Source: Limnephilus marmoratus (lineage: Eukaryota > Arthropoda > Insecta > Trichoptera > Limnephilidae). Taken from it: 64,000 nucleotides of DNA. The DNA lies in contig OU862920.1 in assembly GCA_917880885.1 (NCBI GenBank), positions 310,001-374,000 of the forward strand, written 5' to 3'. Below the pieces are notes generated by a model. It searched no databases. It was given only the letters and a program-made list of their open reading frames with translations, and was not told the origin of the DNA. Of this stretch, positions 63,876-64,000 are shown piece after piece (position 1 is the stretch's first letter; every line of letters starts with the position of its first letter). The position numbers were made by a program, and so were the translations under genes.

Positions 63876-64000
63876 AATATCTTTTTCTGATTTTTCTGAC
63901 CCCACATTTTCGATTGAGTTTCGCTAATATTGACAGTTTAATATTTAATTTTAAGAGTTGCCTGCATTTACCCTTCTTTCGATATCTCTATTAGCTCTCC

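Larger units (their letters stand above)
62994..63930. mobile_element. Family A repeats with a second tRNA type
   Basis: A short foldback (62994-63230) carries a minus-strand tRNA module. A plus-strand tail then joins directly to a full head (63290-63805) and plus-strand tRNA module (63810-63875). Flanks match the 20.3, 23.8 and 47.1 kb copies, but the tRNA part is a different variant. Confidence 0.7.

Overview
This window looks like repeat-saturated nuclear DNA from an insect. The evidence is the AT-rich composition and the mix of non-LTR retrotransposons, Copia and Ty3/gypsy LTR elements, a Penelope-like element, Tc1/mariner, hAT and TTAA transposons, and tRNA-headed SINEs. Several dispersed repeats resemble families common in Lepidoptera, but the order cannot be fixed from sequence alone. 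I recognise no host exon, rRNA gene or CRISPR array. Nearly every long reading frame belongs to a mobile element.

Layout. 1-3084 is the 3' part of a Copia element. 3.3-7.8 kb holds a hairpin-ended poly(A) repeat, a tRNA-Val-like SINE, a hAT MITE and a run of five stem-loops. 7793-13146 is a complete Jockey-like LINE on the minus strand, bounded by a 14-bp target-site duplication. 14.9-19.3 kb is a second minus-strand LINE with both ORFs intact. 20-24.3 kb carries a TTAA MITE and foldback or tandem copies of a repeat containing a tRNA-shaped cloverleaf. 24.3-29.2 kb has a LINE tail and two dead mariner-type transposons, one inserted in a SINE. 30.6-34.7 kb is a third, broken LINE. 35-38 kb has more repeats, a diverged Penelope tail and a fourth LINE fragment.

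From 38 to 50 kb there are foldbacks, palindromes, LINE tails and, at 41.9-43.4 kb, a large inverted pair of Penelope-like 3' ends. These encode a GIY-YIG endonuclease domain, and both outer ends carry hammerhead-ribozyme-type motifs. 50.15-51.33 kb is a minisatellite densely packed with heat-shock-element-like alternating GAA/TTC units. It runs directly into the truncated 5' LTR of a young Ty3/gypsy element (51334-59450). The right end returns to LINE tails, a SINE and further tRNA-like repeats.

How the parts interact. The autonomous-type elements supply reverse transcriptase, endonuclease and transposase. The SINE-like repeats carry Pol III boxes and poly(A) tails, as expected of LINE parasites. 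Nesting order is readable in several places: a mariner within a SINE, a mariner within another transposon tail, a MITE within a hAT element, and a LINE splitting a stem-loop and TATA-bearing unit. The most unusual features are the heat-shock-element minisatellite fused to an LTR, the tRNA-bearing foldback family, the hammerhead-bearing Penelope ends and the stem-loop series.
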